This document shows positions 29,501 to 42,492 of a stretch of DNA of 64,000 nucleotides, in pieces (the first letter of the stretch is position 1; each line of letters opens with the position of its first letter). The position numbers and the translations under genes are program-made. This DNA comes from Hypomyces perniciosus (Eukaryota; Ascomycota; Sordariomycetes; Hypocreales; Hypocreaceae): positions 1,054,001-1,118,000 of the forward strand of contig SPDT01000007.1 in the NCBI GenBank assembly GCA_008477525.1, in the 5' to 3' direction. Below the pieces are notes generated by a model, which had not been told where the DNA came from, searched no databases, and saw nothing but the letters and a program-made list of their open reading frames with translations.

Positions 29501-31182
29501 CCATTATTGTTGACTATGTGCACAATGCGCTTATCAATTCCACGATTGGTGAGCCGGCTCAAGGTTTGATGAAAGAAATCCAGAGGCGGGCAAACAGGGC
29601 ATCACGCAGGAATGCCTCCAACCTGAGTCAGAGGAGTAATGGCACCCTTGATTCTCGGCCACTACCATCGCCAGGTCTTCTACGACGCACAGCCAGCCTT
29701 CTCTTCCAGTCATTTATTGGTGGGGAAGATCGGTCCAGGCCGACCACACCCTCTAGTCCAGTCCCACCGAGATCGCCTTCATCCAAGATATCGCCCGACC
29801 AGGTCTCTGCTCCGCCGGAGCAAATTGACCAGTCCAACTCGTCAGCGATTTACAATACTGTACCTGAACCTACGTCTGGTGCGTATGGGGAGCGCGATCT
29901 CACAAAAGACCCGAGCCTGCCTCTGTCAAGCAAGTTCCTGGAGTGGTCGATTGAATACTTCCGTGAACCCCAGATGACGAACAGCGAGGCAGATGAACCT
30001 GGTAGTACCGAGTATAATGAACGCTTGTGGCGAAGGGCGCGAAACGAGAATATCCTGCGAGAGACGCAACCCCTGAAGCAGATTGCAGGTAGTCACAAAT
30101 GGAACAACCAACTCGGCATTGTCAACAACGGTGCACAGCCGGCCAAGATGACGTTTCACCAATTTGAAGATCACTTGGCGGTCGCGGACGATGGCAACAC
30201 AGTGTCCGTGTGGGACTGGAAGAAACAGGGACGGTTGAGCAAGTTCTGCAATGGCAACCCGGAAGGGTCCAGAATCAGTGACATGAAATTCATCAACGAG
30301 GATGACAAGGCTTTCTTGATGACTGGATCGTCAGACGGCGTGATTCGCGTTTATCGCAATTATGACTCTGACAAGGAGATCGAATTGGCTACATCATGGC
30401 GTGCTCTGACACACATGGTCCCCAGCAATGTCAACTCTGGAATGGTGTTTGACTGGCAGCAAGCGACGGGACGGGTTCTTGTCGCTGGTGATGTCCGAGT
30501 CATTCGTGTATGGTATGCCGGACACGAGACGTGCACGATGGACATTCCGGCCCGATCAGGCTCATGCGTTACTTCCCTTACCTCGGATCAGATGACGGGT
30601 AATATCTTTGTTGCCGGCTTTGGAGACGGAGCGGTGAGAGTCTTTGACATGAGGATGAAGCCACAAGAGTCTATGGTGCGCAAGTGGAAGGACGAGACAG
30701 ACCGACAATGGATCAAGAGCGTACACATGCAGCGTGGAGGGAAGCGAGAGTTGGTGAGCGCGAGTCGTAATGGCAAAGTCAAGGTGTGGGATATTCGGAT
30801 GGACAAGGCACTGCATTCCTTCCAGACGACGCGAGATACGCTCCGAACAGCAAGTGTACATGAGCATTTGCCGGTATTTGCTGTGTAAGTTGACCCGGTT
30901 CCCTATTTTTTTTTTTTTTTTTTTTTTTGCAGATACGATGAGAGCAAGACTGACAGTTAACATAGCGGCACTTCGGCACACGTTGTAAAGATGTTCAACA
31001 TGGGGGGCAACGAGCTTTCTCGACTGGAGCCGTACTCGAGCTTTCTGCAACAGAACCGGGGTTCGCCTATCTCGGCGACGGCTTTCCACCCTCATCACCC
31101 GATTCTAGGCTGCGCCGCGCGAGGTGATCATCATATTAACCTCTTTACATGCGAGAGAACTGAGCCTATACAACTTGGCTAG
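26588..31182 (+). CDS. kog1: Kog1/Raptor, TORC1 scaffold subunit
   Basis: Essential scaffold of TOR complex 1, presenting substrates to the Tor kinase at the vacuole surface in response to nutrients (Kog1 in yeast, Mip1 in fission yeast). Exons 26588-27178, 27283-30884 and 30966-31182, giving 1469 aa. A glutamine/serine-rich N terminus is followed by the Raptor N-terminal caspase-like domain (about residues 200-370; NWYMYFTDKRHETTGRPKA, HYNGHGVPKPT, WDCSEAGN). Armadillo/HEAT-like helices occupy about 400-900, then a disordered Ser/Pro-rich insert, then C-terminal WD40 repeats (VSVWDW, VKVWDIRMDK). The last junction rebuilds FAVGTSAHVVKMFNM. The in-frame sequence upstream of 26588 has no ATG. 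Intron 2 contains a run of 24 T. The gene is divergent from tea1. Confidence 0.97.
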
Positions 31183-31700
31183 TGGCCAATTTCGCGGGAC
31201 TAGACTGGAAGTTTTATATCTCCAGTTGGGCAGTTAATGGCTCTCGACTCTTGGTGGACGCGTGAAAGACAGATGTTGCTGTAAGGTTCCTCATGCTTTG
31301 AATAGAATAACATTGATCCTGTGCCAGGGGGCTTGGGCCAGTCTCTCTTCTTCTTTTTTTGATATGAGCAGCGGAAAGGGGTCCAAGGAGGGTTCTCGGC
31401 TGGCCTTGTCTGTTTTATTTGGCGTTTAGGGGGATATTAGTTTTGGCGGAGGATCGTGTGCGGTCTTCTGGGAAAGGAAGGAGGGTTTTTCTGCACGCAT
31501 TTGAGGGAGATCAGGGCAGCTGATAACTCACTTTTTAGAGTTTTCGTTTTAGGTTTCCAATACTCTTTAATGAGGATAATAAATAGTCTTTTTTGGCTTG
31601 CCAAGGGTCTTGATATGAAAGTCTGATGAACAGAACAGTAGGTACCAAGGGAAATAGGTACTGAAAAGCGGGCCAAGACAATTAAGATGCTTCGGATGCC

Positions 31701-31732
31701 TAGAGCTAGAGCTAGAGCTAGAGCTAGAGCAA
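31701..31732. repeat. (GAGCTA)n hexanucleotide repeat
   Basis: About five perfect units of the hexamer, then decaying copies. Confidence 0.9.
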
Positions 31733-32040
31733 GAGCACAAGGACAATGATGATGAAAGGCCCTTTGGTGATTCGTCGGAGAATTTTAGGATTACTATAAT
31801 ATGTACATAAGTGCTCCGTATGATCCTCTCGGCCTCAGATCGATCTAGTTTAGATGCATGCGTGGAGAACGGGGGCTCAGATGGATCCATTGACAGCCTC
31901 AATCTACTGCTCCATACTATACTTGCAAATTATTATTGAAGATGGTTTCTACGAAGTAGTAGTACGGAGTATATATAGGCAATAAGACAGGGAGGAAAGT
32001 AAAACTCCATATTTTCTGCCGACCATATTTGTTCTTCGTT

Positions 32041-32077
32041 ATTACGGAGTAATATGTACCGCTCCGTACTTCGTACA
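32041..32077. repeat. Composite TACGGAGTA / CTCCGTACTTCGTA motif
   Basis: A TACGGAGTA unit, a short spacer and then CTCCGTACTTCGTAC, that is, both half-motifs in opposite orientation within 37 bp. Confidence 0.7.
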
Positions 32078-33539
32078 GGGTGCAAGATTTTTATGGAGGA
32101 TTCCCCCCCCTTGCTCGCTCGTTCGCTTCGCGCGGAACGCAAAGCCGAACCACGAAGTTGGACGAATCTTTCTATTACTACAAAGACCATGAACAAGCAG
32201 TTGAAAAAAAAAAGACTCGATTCCGAAAACATTTCCGTTCAGTGGTACATACCTCGGTACGGAGGATAGAGTATGGAGCTGTAGCACTACTAGTAGTATG
32301 GCATGGTCAAGCACTAATACACAAGGAGATCTCCGAGCCGGTTTTGCATTTTGCATAGTTCTTGGCTGTTGGTTCGAAGGGCTTTTTTTCGGAGTGCAAG
32401 TGGAGAGAGAGAGCGAGGCTGCATCAGATGTGCGTTTCTGCATGTGGTTTTGCTCAAATTTCCAGCCGCGGTGAAAAAATGGAATACCGAGAGTGGGAAA
32501 ATGTGCCTAGGCTTTTTTTCTTGTTTCCCTTTTCTATATATGGGGGGTTTCAAGGCTATGCGGTGGAGTTGGTGATATCATGGCGAGATGCAGAGGACCA
32601 TCTCGGCCTACGCCGTGCCTAGGTAGTACATACCTAGGTACGGAGGACTAAGGTATGGAGCACTTGCATGAGAATCCATGACACTGACGTATGTATGTAT
32701 GTATGTGAAAAGCGAGGAGCAGAGGAAAATAAAGACGACAATGGATGAAGAGAGGGAGGAGGGAGAAGTACTCCGTAGAGTGAGGAGAAAAGAGAGGACG
32801 CGCAACCACTACACTTGGCATTTTCAATGGCTTTCTCTAGCCCTCTGGCCTTTGGTCTGGCTCTTCATCCTTTCTCTTGGCTGGAGGGAAGCTTTGGACG
32901 CATGAGTGAGTGTGTCGTTGAGCTGTGAGGATTTTAGCGCTGAACGGTGGTGGCGTTGCTCAGGTGAGTGAGGATAGTGACGATTCGGACTTTGAGATGC
33001 GTGACGCTGCGCTTTCATCCATGAAGCCAAGAAACCAAACCCCGCTGCGGGAACGGTCGGAGAGGTATGGATGGCATGTAGTAGTAGTAGTAGTATTACA
33101 AGGGCGCCAATGTTACGATAACCGAGACATTAGAGAAGAATCTTTATTCATTTTTTTTTGTCTTCGTTTTCTTCTTTCTACGCATGTTTCGTCTCCAACA
33201 CCTGTTTGCATTAGTTCTGAACAAAATGAAACCCCCAGAAAAGCACATGCTGCGCAACCACATAACACCCCCAAAAAATGGCGAGGTAAATAAAAAAGTG
33301 TGCATGATGGTTGGTGCATCAACTTGCGTCTCGGCTGCCGGGGTCCAACGCGCCACAATGGGGCCGCAAAGTGAGTAAAAAGCCTGGACTACTCGTAAAG
33401 GCGCGCGGGCTGGGCTGGGTTATCATATCAAATTTTGTCTCCTCAGCCTCACAGCCCTGAAATGTCTTGTCTTGCCTCTAATGTCTTTACCGGCGTTTGG
33501 AGCGCGTTTCGCGGGCGCTGTGCTTTGTTCGGCGATCCA

Positions 33540-33564
33540 TAATAATAATAATAATAATAATAAT
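33540..33564. repeat. (AAT)n microsatellite
   Basis: About eight AAT units. Confidence 0.9.
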
Positions 33565-34425
33565 GCTTGCTTGTGCCGAGGATATGTACTCTGTATGAGC
33601 GCTCGGATATCGCTCCTGGAGATACTGCTCGTACTACTAGTGGTATATCCGAGAAACGAGTTTACATAATGTGATTGCCACCACTAGATGCCGAGAAGAG
33701 CCTATTTACATCTGAAAGCCAAATGCAGACAGACAGAGTCCATGCGTGCATTATGCAAGAAGCAGCATACTACCAACTAACCGCTGCCAAACCATCAAAG
33801 TAGCACGCCTCAGGGAATAATGCTAATCTCAAACGAGTCTCGTTCACGTTCATCAATCAGACAGTTCACACCACCAAAAAAAAAAAAGGAAATTTGAGCC
33901 AAGACCAGGCTTCAACCCACTAGATACTGTACAACCCCAGACGCCATGAAAATTGGCGCCATAGAGCCCCAGCAGAAACTCTGGGTTTGGGTTGGATCAG
34001 GACAGGACTAGCCTGGGCTTGGGAAGCTTACCCTTACCTAGTACCTAGCTGGACAGATCCCCAGACAGCTACTACTATTATTAATAGCACTACTACTCGT
34101 AAAAGCCCAGGCCAGGCTACAGCTACAGGCTACAGGCTACAGGCTATTACAGGCCCAACTGCAGCCTCTCTTCTCCTCCTCCTCTTCCCTTCATCGCGTG
34201 GACATCATCGCGCAGCCGCGAGCCCACACACTCCCACTCCGACTCCCCGACTCCCCCCTCTTTTAAACACAGACCGCGCCGCTCTCCGGCTCTCCGACTC
34301 TCCATCTTCTTCGAATTGCACTCCCGCTGCTCAAACAAGGAGCAGTGCAAAGTCTGTAATCGTCTTCCTCATCCTCATCCTCATCTTCCTACTTTGGCCA
34401 CAGTCGCCACAACACCCAATCAGCC

Positions 34426-36748
34426 ATGGCGGATTACACCGTGGGTGTTATGCCCTTGACACAGGTGCGCAAGCCGCCCTTCACCATCCAGGCCCCCGGA
34501 TACGAGAAGGTCGTCGGCGAGACGATCCCCCGTCGCCATCCTCTCTGCAAAGACGGCCTCATCACCCGGCCTGCCGATGAGGTTCACACCGTCTTCGACA
34601 TTGTCCGCCGCAGCGCTCGCCAGTATCCCAACCACCAGGCCGTGGGCTCCCGCAAGCTCATCAAGCTCCACAAGGAGTTGAAGAAGATCCAGAAGAACGT
34701 CGACGGCCAGATCCAGGAGGTCGAGAAGGAGTGGCAGTTCTTCGAGCTCTCCAAGTTTGAGTTCTTGACCTACAAACAGTATGAGACTCTCGTCCTCCAA
34801 CTCGGCTCTGGCTTGCGCAAGCTGGGCATCTCCTCTGAGAAGAAGCTTCATCTCTTTGGCACCACAAGGTATGTTTCCTTACCCGCCTGCTTTTCCGTCG
34901 CTGTAACGAAGGCCACGGAAAAAAAGGATCTCCTGTCTCCCACTCTGGCGCATGCTGTTGCTGACAATTATTACCTCGCAGCGTCAACTGGATTTCCATG
35001 TCCCATGCTTGTGCCTCCCAATCCATCTCCATCGTCACTGCTTACGACACTCTCGGCTCTAGCGGAGTCGAGCACTCGCTCGTTCAGACCCAGTGCGAGG
35101 CCATGTACCTTGACCCTCACCTGCTCAAGACCGCTTCGGGTCCCATCAAGAAGTCCAACGTCAAGATCGTCATCATCAACGAGACCTGCATGTTTGGTAA
35201 TGGAGGCGAGGTTGAAGCGTTCAAAAAGGAGAACCCCGACCTCAACGTTGTCACCTACGAGGAGCTCCGTAAGCTGGGTGAGGAGAACATGGTCGAGCCC
35301 GAGCCTGCCAAGGCCACTGATCTCTACTGCGTCATGTACACCTCCGGGTCCACCGGTCTCCCCAAGGGTGCTTGCATTACCCACGAAGCGCTCGTTGCTG
35401 GAGGTATGCTCTCTCCCTCCCGTTGCTTCTTGATTCATTCCTACAAAGACCAACCGCTGACTTTACTCCCTAGTTACGGGTCTCCTCACTGACGTCGGCC
35501 CCACGGTTAGCGACAAGGAGGTTGTCCTTGCCTACCTTCCTCTTGCCCATATCTTCGAGATGGCCCTCGAGAACCTCGTCCTGTTCATTGGCGGCACCCT
35601 CGGATATGGCAACCCCAGGACCTTGGCCGACGCCTCGATGAAGAACTGCGCTGGCGATATGCGAGAGCTGCGACCAACAGTCATGGTCGGCGTCCCTCAG
35701 ATTTGGGAGACGGTCAAGAAGGGTGTCATGGCCAAGCTCGACACCTCCAGCCCTATTCTCAAGACACTTTTCTGGGGTGCCTTCAACTTCAAGACATTCA
35801 TGTCTCGAAACAAGCTGCCCCTTGCTAACATCTTTGACGGCACTGTCTTCAGCAAGGTCCGCGAGCTTACCGGTGGCCGACTTCGATTCACCATGAACGG
35901 CGCTAGCGGCATCGCTGATGGCACGAAGCATTTTCTGTCTCTGGTTCTCGCCCCTATGTTGACTGGCTACGGCCTGACTGAGACCTGCGCCAACGGTGCC
36001 TTGGGATGTCCCCTCGAGTACTCATCCAATGCCATTGGTCCTGTTTCAGCCGCCATTGACGTCAAGCTGGTTGCCATCCCCGAACTCGGATACTTGACCG
36101 ATGACGTCAAGGTCCCTCAGGGTGAGATCTGGATGAAGGGCCCCCCCATCATGAAGGAATACTACGCCAACCCCGAGGAAACTGCCAAGGCCCTTACTCC
36201 CGACGGGTGGTTCAAGACCGGTGATATTGGTGAATTTGATTCTGATGGCCACATGCGAGTCATCGACCGAGTCAAGAACCTTGTCAAGATGCAGGGCGGC
36301 GAGTACATTGCCCTCGAGAAACTCGAGTCTATTTACCGAGGCGCCCAGACCGTCACCAATGTCATGGTCCATGCTGACCCCGAGCACACTCGTCCCATCG
36401 CTATCATCATGCCCAACGAGAAGACCCTTATCCAGAAGGCCAAGGATCTCGGTGTGGACGAGCACAGCATGCACTCTGATGCTAAGGTCAGGGATGCTGT
36501 TCTCAAGGATCTGCAGACCACCGGCAAACGCGCTGGTCTGACTGGTCTTGAGACCGTGGCCGGTGTCGTCATCACTGATGAGGAGTGGAGTCCTCCAAGT
36601 GTAAGATATGCCCTCTCGTTGCCTCGTAATATAAGCACACTAACATTACAACTAGGGCCTTGTCACTGCTACACAAAAGCTCAACCGGAAAGTCATCCGG
36701 GAGAGGTTCAAGAAGGAGATCGAAGAGTGTCTGAAGCACACCCCTTAA
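34426..36748 (+). CDS. faa1: Long-chain fatty acyl-CoA synthetase (Faa1/Faa4 type)
   Basis: Activates long-chain fatty acids to acyl-CoA through an acyl-adenylate, feeding beta-oxidation, lipid synthesis and fatty-acid uptake. Exons 34426-34868, 34982-35403, 35474-36600 and 36656-36748, giving 694 aa, matching fungal Faa1/Faa4. The AMP-binding motif YTSGSTGLPKG lies at about residue 272; GYGLTETCANG, the adenylation-domain GWFKTGDIG and the fatty-acyl-CoA synthetase signature region DRVKNLVKMQGGEYIALEKLE follow in order. The N terminus has the eukaryotic ACSL insertion rich in Lys/Glu. There is no obvious signal peptide and no PTS1 (it ends CLKHTP), so it is probably the cytosolic or membrane-associated isoform rather than a peroxisomal one. 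The last intron has a CTAAC branch point. The gene is convergent with the ubiquitin hydrolase gene. Confidence 0.97.
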
Positions 36749-37400
36749 TGTGACTGGATGGAGATGCGAGCCTATTTCATCTGATTGAACTGATTGACGC
36801 GAATGAATTTAAGTGGAAAGGAGGTGGACCAAGGTAGGTACGGTTTTTGGGCGTGCACGGCAAAGGAGGACGATGATACCGCAGTTTGTGTGAATTCCAT
36901 ACCATATAGCACGCTTGTGTTTGACTGTCTCTGTATTGTAAATATGGGCGTTGGTTTAATGAGATTATATACTATTTTGTATAACTTGATGAATTCCTTG
37001 CCTGTGATGATAAATATTCTAGCGACGCTATGCCCAGAAATCAAGTTCCTCCAGGGGTTTCATGCGAATCGATTCGCTGTGAAGGACTCGCAAGATATGA
37101 ATGAAGGAAATCAGAGCAAAAACAGTGAACCTAACTCGTGTTTCTCAAATGATGAAAATCATTTCCCCGCGGATGTTGTTATATAGGATGTAACATCACA
37201 CATACATACATACAACGAACTCCATGTGCCAACTCCATGCCATGCTTTCAATGCTTTGCGCCGCTTCCAAGCCAAGAACAAAACGCTCCAAAATTCGTGC
37301 CTTTATATGTTTGTATGCTGTATAGCGGAGTTGGTGGCGATGGTGGTGAGAAAAGGACGACATCGAATCAAAGCAAACGGAAAACCAATCCAAGCCAGAA

Positions 37401-37441
<41 letters not shown>

Positions 37442-37553
37442 AAAAAAAAAAAAAAAGCCCAACCAAGCCCTCCTCTCCCCTTCTTTCCATCGCCGACCGT
37501 AAGCGAGACAAAAAATGAAGCATAAGTCGTAAAGTAACCCCTCTCGTGGTCTT
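36749..37553. other. Convergent 3' region, acyl-CoA synthetase / ubiquitin hydrolase
   Basis: Holds the 3' ends of two converging genes and a long homopolymer pair (C-run then A-run, 37402-37456). No coding region is supported. Confidence 0.6.
37402..37456. repeat. Poly-C / poly-A double homopolymer
   Basis: About 30 C followed directly by about 25 A on the + strand. The exact lengths may be affected by assembly or sequencing slippage. Confidence 0.9.
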
Positions 37554-40500
37554 TTAGGAGACGGGTTTTCGTCTAAAGAAGGCCAGGTATGGGACGCGGT
37601 CCCTGCCTGATTTAAACACTTCACTCTGCACGTCGTAAGAATCGCCGCTGCCGATGCGAACTTTGGTCACCTTGCTGTCGTTACAGCAGAACCAAGCATA
37701 CGGATCATGTGAACTTGAGTCGCGCACGTAGGCAAAGTAGTGCCCATTGTCAGTCCTGCTGCCGGCATGGACGATCACGGCGTAGCACTGATACCGGAAC
37801 GGCCCTGAAAAGGCCTTGTCATCAATCCGATCAGACGATGACTTCACAAAGAACGGCGAAAAGTCAACGTCATTGAAGTCCCAGACGACCCGCCTTGTCG
37901 ATTTTTTTATGTCACCAGTCGACTTGTCATACTCAAATCGGCGGAAGCTCAAACAGAGCAATGGTGGCATACGGGCGAAGGAGACGGATTGCAAAGCCTT
38001 GGTTCTATGTTTGCATGTTTCGCAATCAAATCCGTCCAGTTTGTTGACGGAGCCATGTTGGTGGAGACTTTGTTCGAGAGTCATGTCGCGATCGAGACCA
38101 ACGGGGGCGAAAACCAAATCAAATGTTGAGAAGGTGTAAGTCTGTTTATGGCATTGTAAGCATTCTACTGTTGAGAGCTCCAGGCCTCGCCAGTAACGGT
38201 CGACGATGGATTGATTTATCTCCAGGTAGCTCGTCCAATAATCAGCAGCGGCTCTGAGGAGTGACTGTCGCCCTGTATTCGGCTGGACAACCTGGCCCCG
38301 CTTGTTCCGTCTACCGTTTGTTTCGTCATGAAGGTGATCCAAAAGGAAGGACATAAACTCCTGGGCATCCTGCTGGCCCGGTCCGCCAAATTTAGCCTGG
38401 GACCGACTATGTTGACAGAGATGCAGTGAGTAGTCCTACACGAAAACCTGGTTAGTGGTGCCACACGCACTGGACGTATCGAAACATCAGTGTAACGTAC
38501 CATCAATGTCTGGGCTTTCATGACCTGAAATTTGCCCGTTGTCATCCAGTGGAATAGATTAGATATTATTTTTATCATGAGTTGAGGCTGGTTAATCTTT
38601 TCGTCGTCTCTTTTGGGCGCCTGGTATTTATTGACCCACTCCGAGTTGCTTAGCTCTCTACCAAAATCAGGGGATGCCAGAAGTGATTGTAGCGTGCTGT
38701 TGGCATAGCACCAGTTGTGAGGATTGTTTAGACCAGTATAATAAAATCTTTCCGGAGCCGGCACATTTGCCGTTACGTTAGTCTCTTCATACAGATCGTG
38801 GTCGTCGACCGTTTGGGACAAGCCGCTGTAGCTCGGTCGCGGTAATGCTGGAGCTGGCCGTGTAGGAGGCGAGGGCAGGTCGGAATAAAGATCGCCCTGG
38901 TGAGATGAGCCATACCTCGGAGGTTTCGGTTCTGTCACTGCAGGCGATATCATGGATTCTTGTTGAGACAATGAAGGGAATCGTCTCAAAAATGACTCGG
39001 TTGAGCGGTGAAATGCCTGCTCTGTGGCAGTCTCCGTCTCCTTCTCTTCATTTTCCACGGTCTCCTGCCACACCTTGACAACATCAGGCTTCAATGGCTT
39101 TCCGAGATATTGTGAGGGCCTCCGTTGGAAAGGGCTATGACCGTGTGGGATAGGTGCTGGTCGGGTTGGTTGTTTTGGTATAGTTGTTGACTGTAATGAG
39201 GCACGGCCCATAAGATCTACCCATGCATCTAATCCTCCTTCTAATAGCTTTGGGGGATTTTGTAGCTCATGGCCATAGTTTAGATGTACTAATGCACGAA
39301 AGATAGATGCCACTGCAATTTCGTCGGAATTCCGGGGCGTCGGGGGAATATGTGTTGAGTCCTGGTCGTACAACACAACGAGATCATAGCTGTTCCGCTT
39401 CTCGAATTGAAGCTGTTCTTGGTTCGGGGACAGGACAAGACTCTCTGATATCTCGTCGGCAGAGAGGTTTTCCCTCATGAGGATGCTCGGCTCAATGCAT
39501 ATCGTGGAGGACGACATGATATGGCCGTCGTCAAAGTCGTCACGGACCCGTATGTCAATAATTAGGATAGACCCTTTTCCCTTCATCGCTTCGAATAATT
39601 CTTCCGGGGTAAGAGTGTCGCCATCTGGAATCTTGAATGTGTTTTCTGGAGGCCCAAACATCCCAGCGTTATTGCCATTTCTAGAATAATTTTGAGGTTG
39701 TGTTGAGAAGTAGTCGCTGCTCGGCTGCTGCGATGCGCTTGGTGTACCAGTAACGGAGACCGAAGATCCTGTACGGCTGAAAAGTCCCCGAGGAGTACTC
39801 GTCGGTAATCGTGCTGCTTCTCCAGACAAGTTTCCTCGGGCAGGACTGTAAATAGCATCAGGCATTTTTGGCAAGGCAGGGATTGAGCTGTCTAATGAGA
39901 TTTTAGGCCTTTGAGAAGGCGGCATTTCTCGAGGACCAGCGGGCTTTGGGGGAACGATTTGGTGAGTCTTGATTCGAGGATCTTGGCCTGGCAGGGACTG
40001 AGGAGGACCTCTGAGATTGGCAAAACGGGCGGCCAGATCTGACGTAGCCTGGGTAGTTGAGACGGCTGAGGCAGCTCGGGTATGTCCAGATCTGAGAGCA
40101 TTTCCTGCCAAGGACTGAGGTTTTGGATGTATGGTAGGCTTGGCCCGTGAGGAAGGTCCATCGAAATGCGGTTGAGAGAGCCCATTGACGTGTTGTTGCC
40201 TTGTTGGGATAGGGCCTTCGGCTGCAGCGGAGGAATGTGAGTATGCGGAGTCGGCTCTTTGTCTCTGCGAGACCGGGCGATAAACTGTTGGTTGCACACC
40301 AGTTCTTTTGTTATCTTCAATAATATCCCGTTTGATCTTGTCGTACACATCGCTCTGTTGAGATATCCGTTTCAACAGATGATTGTGCCTTTGTTGCCAG
40401 TCAGTACGGCTGCTCTTCAGTTCCATATAGTCATTGTGCGAAGGTATTATCTGCACAACAATGATGGAAGCCCTAACATAGTCCTTCAAGGCAAGCGCCG

Positions 40501-40711
40501 GTTTGCCAAAGTCACGACTCATTTCGGAGTTTGCCAATGTGGTCTCGGCCATATCCAACAAATGCTTCATTGGCTGGTTCCGATCGATATCGTGGGGCAA
40601 AGTGATCACATCCTCAATGTGCGGGAGTGGCGATGTTGCGCCAGGAGCGAAGCCTCCACCCATGCCATCGTAGCCCGAAGGCGGCATACTGTGCCTGGCA
40701 TTGACGGCCAT
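37554..40711 (-). CDS. ubp4: Ubiquitin carboxyl-terminal hydrolase with rhodanese domain (Ubp4/Doa4 type)
   Basis: Removes ubiquitin from endocytic cargo before it enters multivesicular bodies, recycling ubiquitin. Exons, minus strand: 40711-38501 and 38435-37554, giving 1030 aa. The N-terminal region (about 30-140) resembles the USP8/Doa4 helical dimerisation or MIT-like domain. A rhodanese-like domain (about 370-500; ILIIDIRVRDDFDDGHI) follows and appears to lack the catalytic Cys loop, as in yeast Ubp4. The peptidase C19 domain fills about 655-1030. Its Cys box NNPHNWCYANSTLQSL holds the nucleophile at about residue 668, with two CxxC knuckles (CLQCHK, CETCKH) and the His box GHYFAYVRDSS at about 968. 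The GNT usually found in the Cys box is replaced by HNW, which looks tolerated. The single intron (GTACGT donor, CTAAC branch) joins KAQTLM to DYSLHL. Vps27, acting in the same pathway, is the next gene. Confidence 0.94.
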
Positions 40712-42492
40712 GTGCTGCCTCGAACCGTCGATAGGACCCGCAGTGGATATAGAAAGTCGCTGATTATAGACGATGGGTGTGTAGGAGGCAGCAGTTCATG
40801 TCTCAACCCAACGGCACCTCGGAGATGATACGGTGGGCTTTTTGAGTGTGACAAAGAGCCGGTTCGCGCGCGGATCGGGTTGAAGACGAGGCTTTGGATA
40901 GAATCGGGGGCTCGTCTGGATTCGGGAAGCCAAGCATGGGAGGCGGACAAGGAGTTCTGTTTCTATGACTGGGAGGTTCGGTGTTCCTGGTGAGGGGCTG
41001 ATGCAACGCAAAGCATTCTCTTTCGGGTAGCGTGCTTCCAATTTTGGTGTATTTGTCGGGGGTCTTGTCCACTCGCGGTCTTTGAGCCTCGCTGGCGACA
41101 GAGGAAGGACAAAGGAGACTGGGCTTTGTTGTCTGGAGAGGTGTGTATGAGGTTGTTGACAGATGACAATGGTCACCTGTTTGGCAGCAGCTTGGCCTTT
41201 GCCCAGCGGTGCCCGGTACATAACCCGAGGAATTGCCATGCGCAAGGTGGGGTATGAGTTACGCTGAATGGGGCTCGAGTTACTTTGAAGACCACTGAGG
41301 CAGTGTGCCTGACCAGGTCACCCCCACATAAGCCTCAGTACCAGGACTGGCCCTGAGCCTCAGCCACTGCATGCTTCGTCATTGCAACATTAATTCCATA
41401 CTAAGCACACCCCGTACCGCTCGAGGCCGCCTGTCAGAAGCAACTCCTAACTCAATCGCTATCAGGGATCAGCTTCTAACGCTAACAACTCTATGTCTGT
41501 ACTTCGTAGTTGTCACATCAATTCTTCCCATCATTACTCAATAAGCACCACAAAAAAAGTCAGAGTTAGGCCTCAATTTAGTCCTCACCGCCATATTATC
41601 AGACGCATCATATCCAGAAATTCAATCAGAGAATAGGATAAGTTTTCATATACGGAGTAGCATGTCCATATTTCTCGGAGATTTTCCCCTACCCTATATG
41701 TTCATATATTTTGCACCGGAAATCTCTTTTTTTTCTTTAAAAAAAAAGCCGGGTTAATGGAGTGGTTCGGTTCAATCTGTACGACTTCAGATTTATATCT
41801 TGATTGTGACGAACAAGGTTGTTGCCAAGGGATAAACCGAGCGAGTCAGGTTTATGCCGGCAACTGACTTGGGCATGCACTGAGCAGAGGAGTTGATAGC
41901 TCTGGTGAATCAATCATGAGCGCTTAGCTAATAAATACTAGTAGTAGTATTACTAGTATCTACCCAAGATTACTTCGTACATACCGAGGTACTAGGTTGG
42001 ATAATCTATAGTGGTGTCTGTTAGGTCATGCTGAGTGGATCCGACCTCAACGATCGTTCCCTCATTGGCCCTTCGGCTATTATTCCGTGGACACCTTGTC
42101 ATGAGTAGAGAGCTGATATTATCATTTACCTATACGACCAGGTACCTAGAGGTTATCCATCAGGGCCGCGATATCTTCCTACAGAGATATATAACAAAAG
42201 TAACAATCAATATAATGGAATGAAGGAAGAACTTGATTTCAATATTGGAAAAACGCAATGCTAAGTGAGTATCTGAGATAAACAGTAAGGTTACATATTA
42301 TCACGATATCGCCAAGGCCCTGAAATATAAGCACTGCTAAACTTCAACCAAGCTACCCCATTTCCCCATCATAACTCCTCGGTGGAGAATTTACTCCTGT
42401 TATAGGGAAATTACTGTGATAAGAAGTTAGAATATCCTGCCTTGCAGAAATGGTCTCAAGATCACATACGTTTGGAATGTAGCCTCCAACAT
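40712..42492. other. Upstream region of the ubiquitin hydrolase, then AT-rich DNA
   Basis: 40712-41260 is GC-balanced and probably promoter/leader DNA. From about 41500 the composition turns AT-rich. Motif units occur at about 41505, 41653 and 41967. No coding region was recognised. Confidence 0.55.

Larger units (their letters stand above)
31183..34425. other. Intergenic region kog1 to acyl-CoA synthetase
   Basis: About 3.2 kb with no supportable gene. Holds a (GAGCTA)n run at about 31701-31732, motif composites at 31949-31972 and 32041-32077, an (AAT)n run at 33540-33564, a GTA run near 33079-33093, and a C/T-rich stretch at 34150-34430 that fits the leader and promoter of the acyl-CoA synthetase gene. 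Confidence 0.55.

Noticed and set aside
34420..34851. 143-codon antisense frame over the acyl-CoA synthetase start
   Set aside because: Leu/Asp/Glu-rich shadow of the sense exon.
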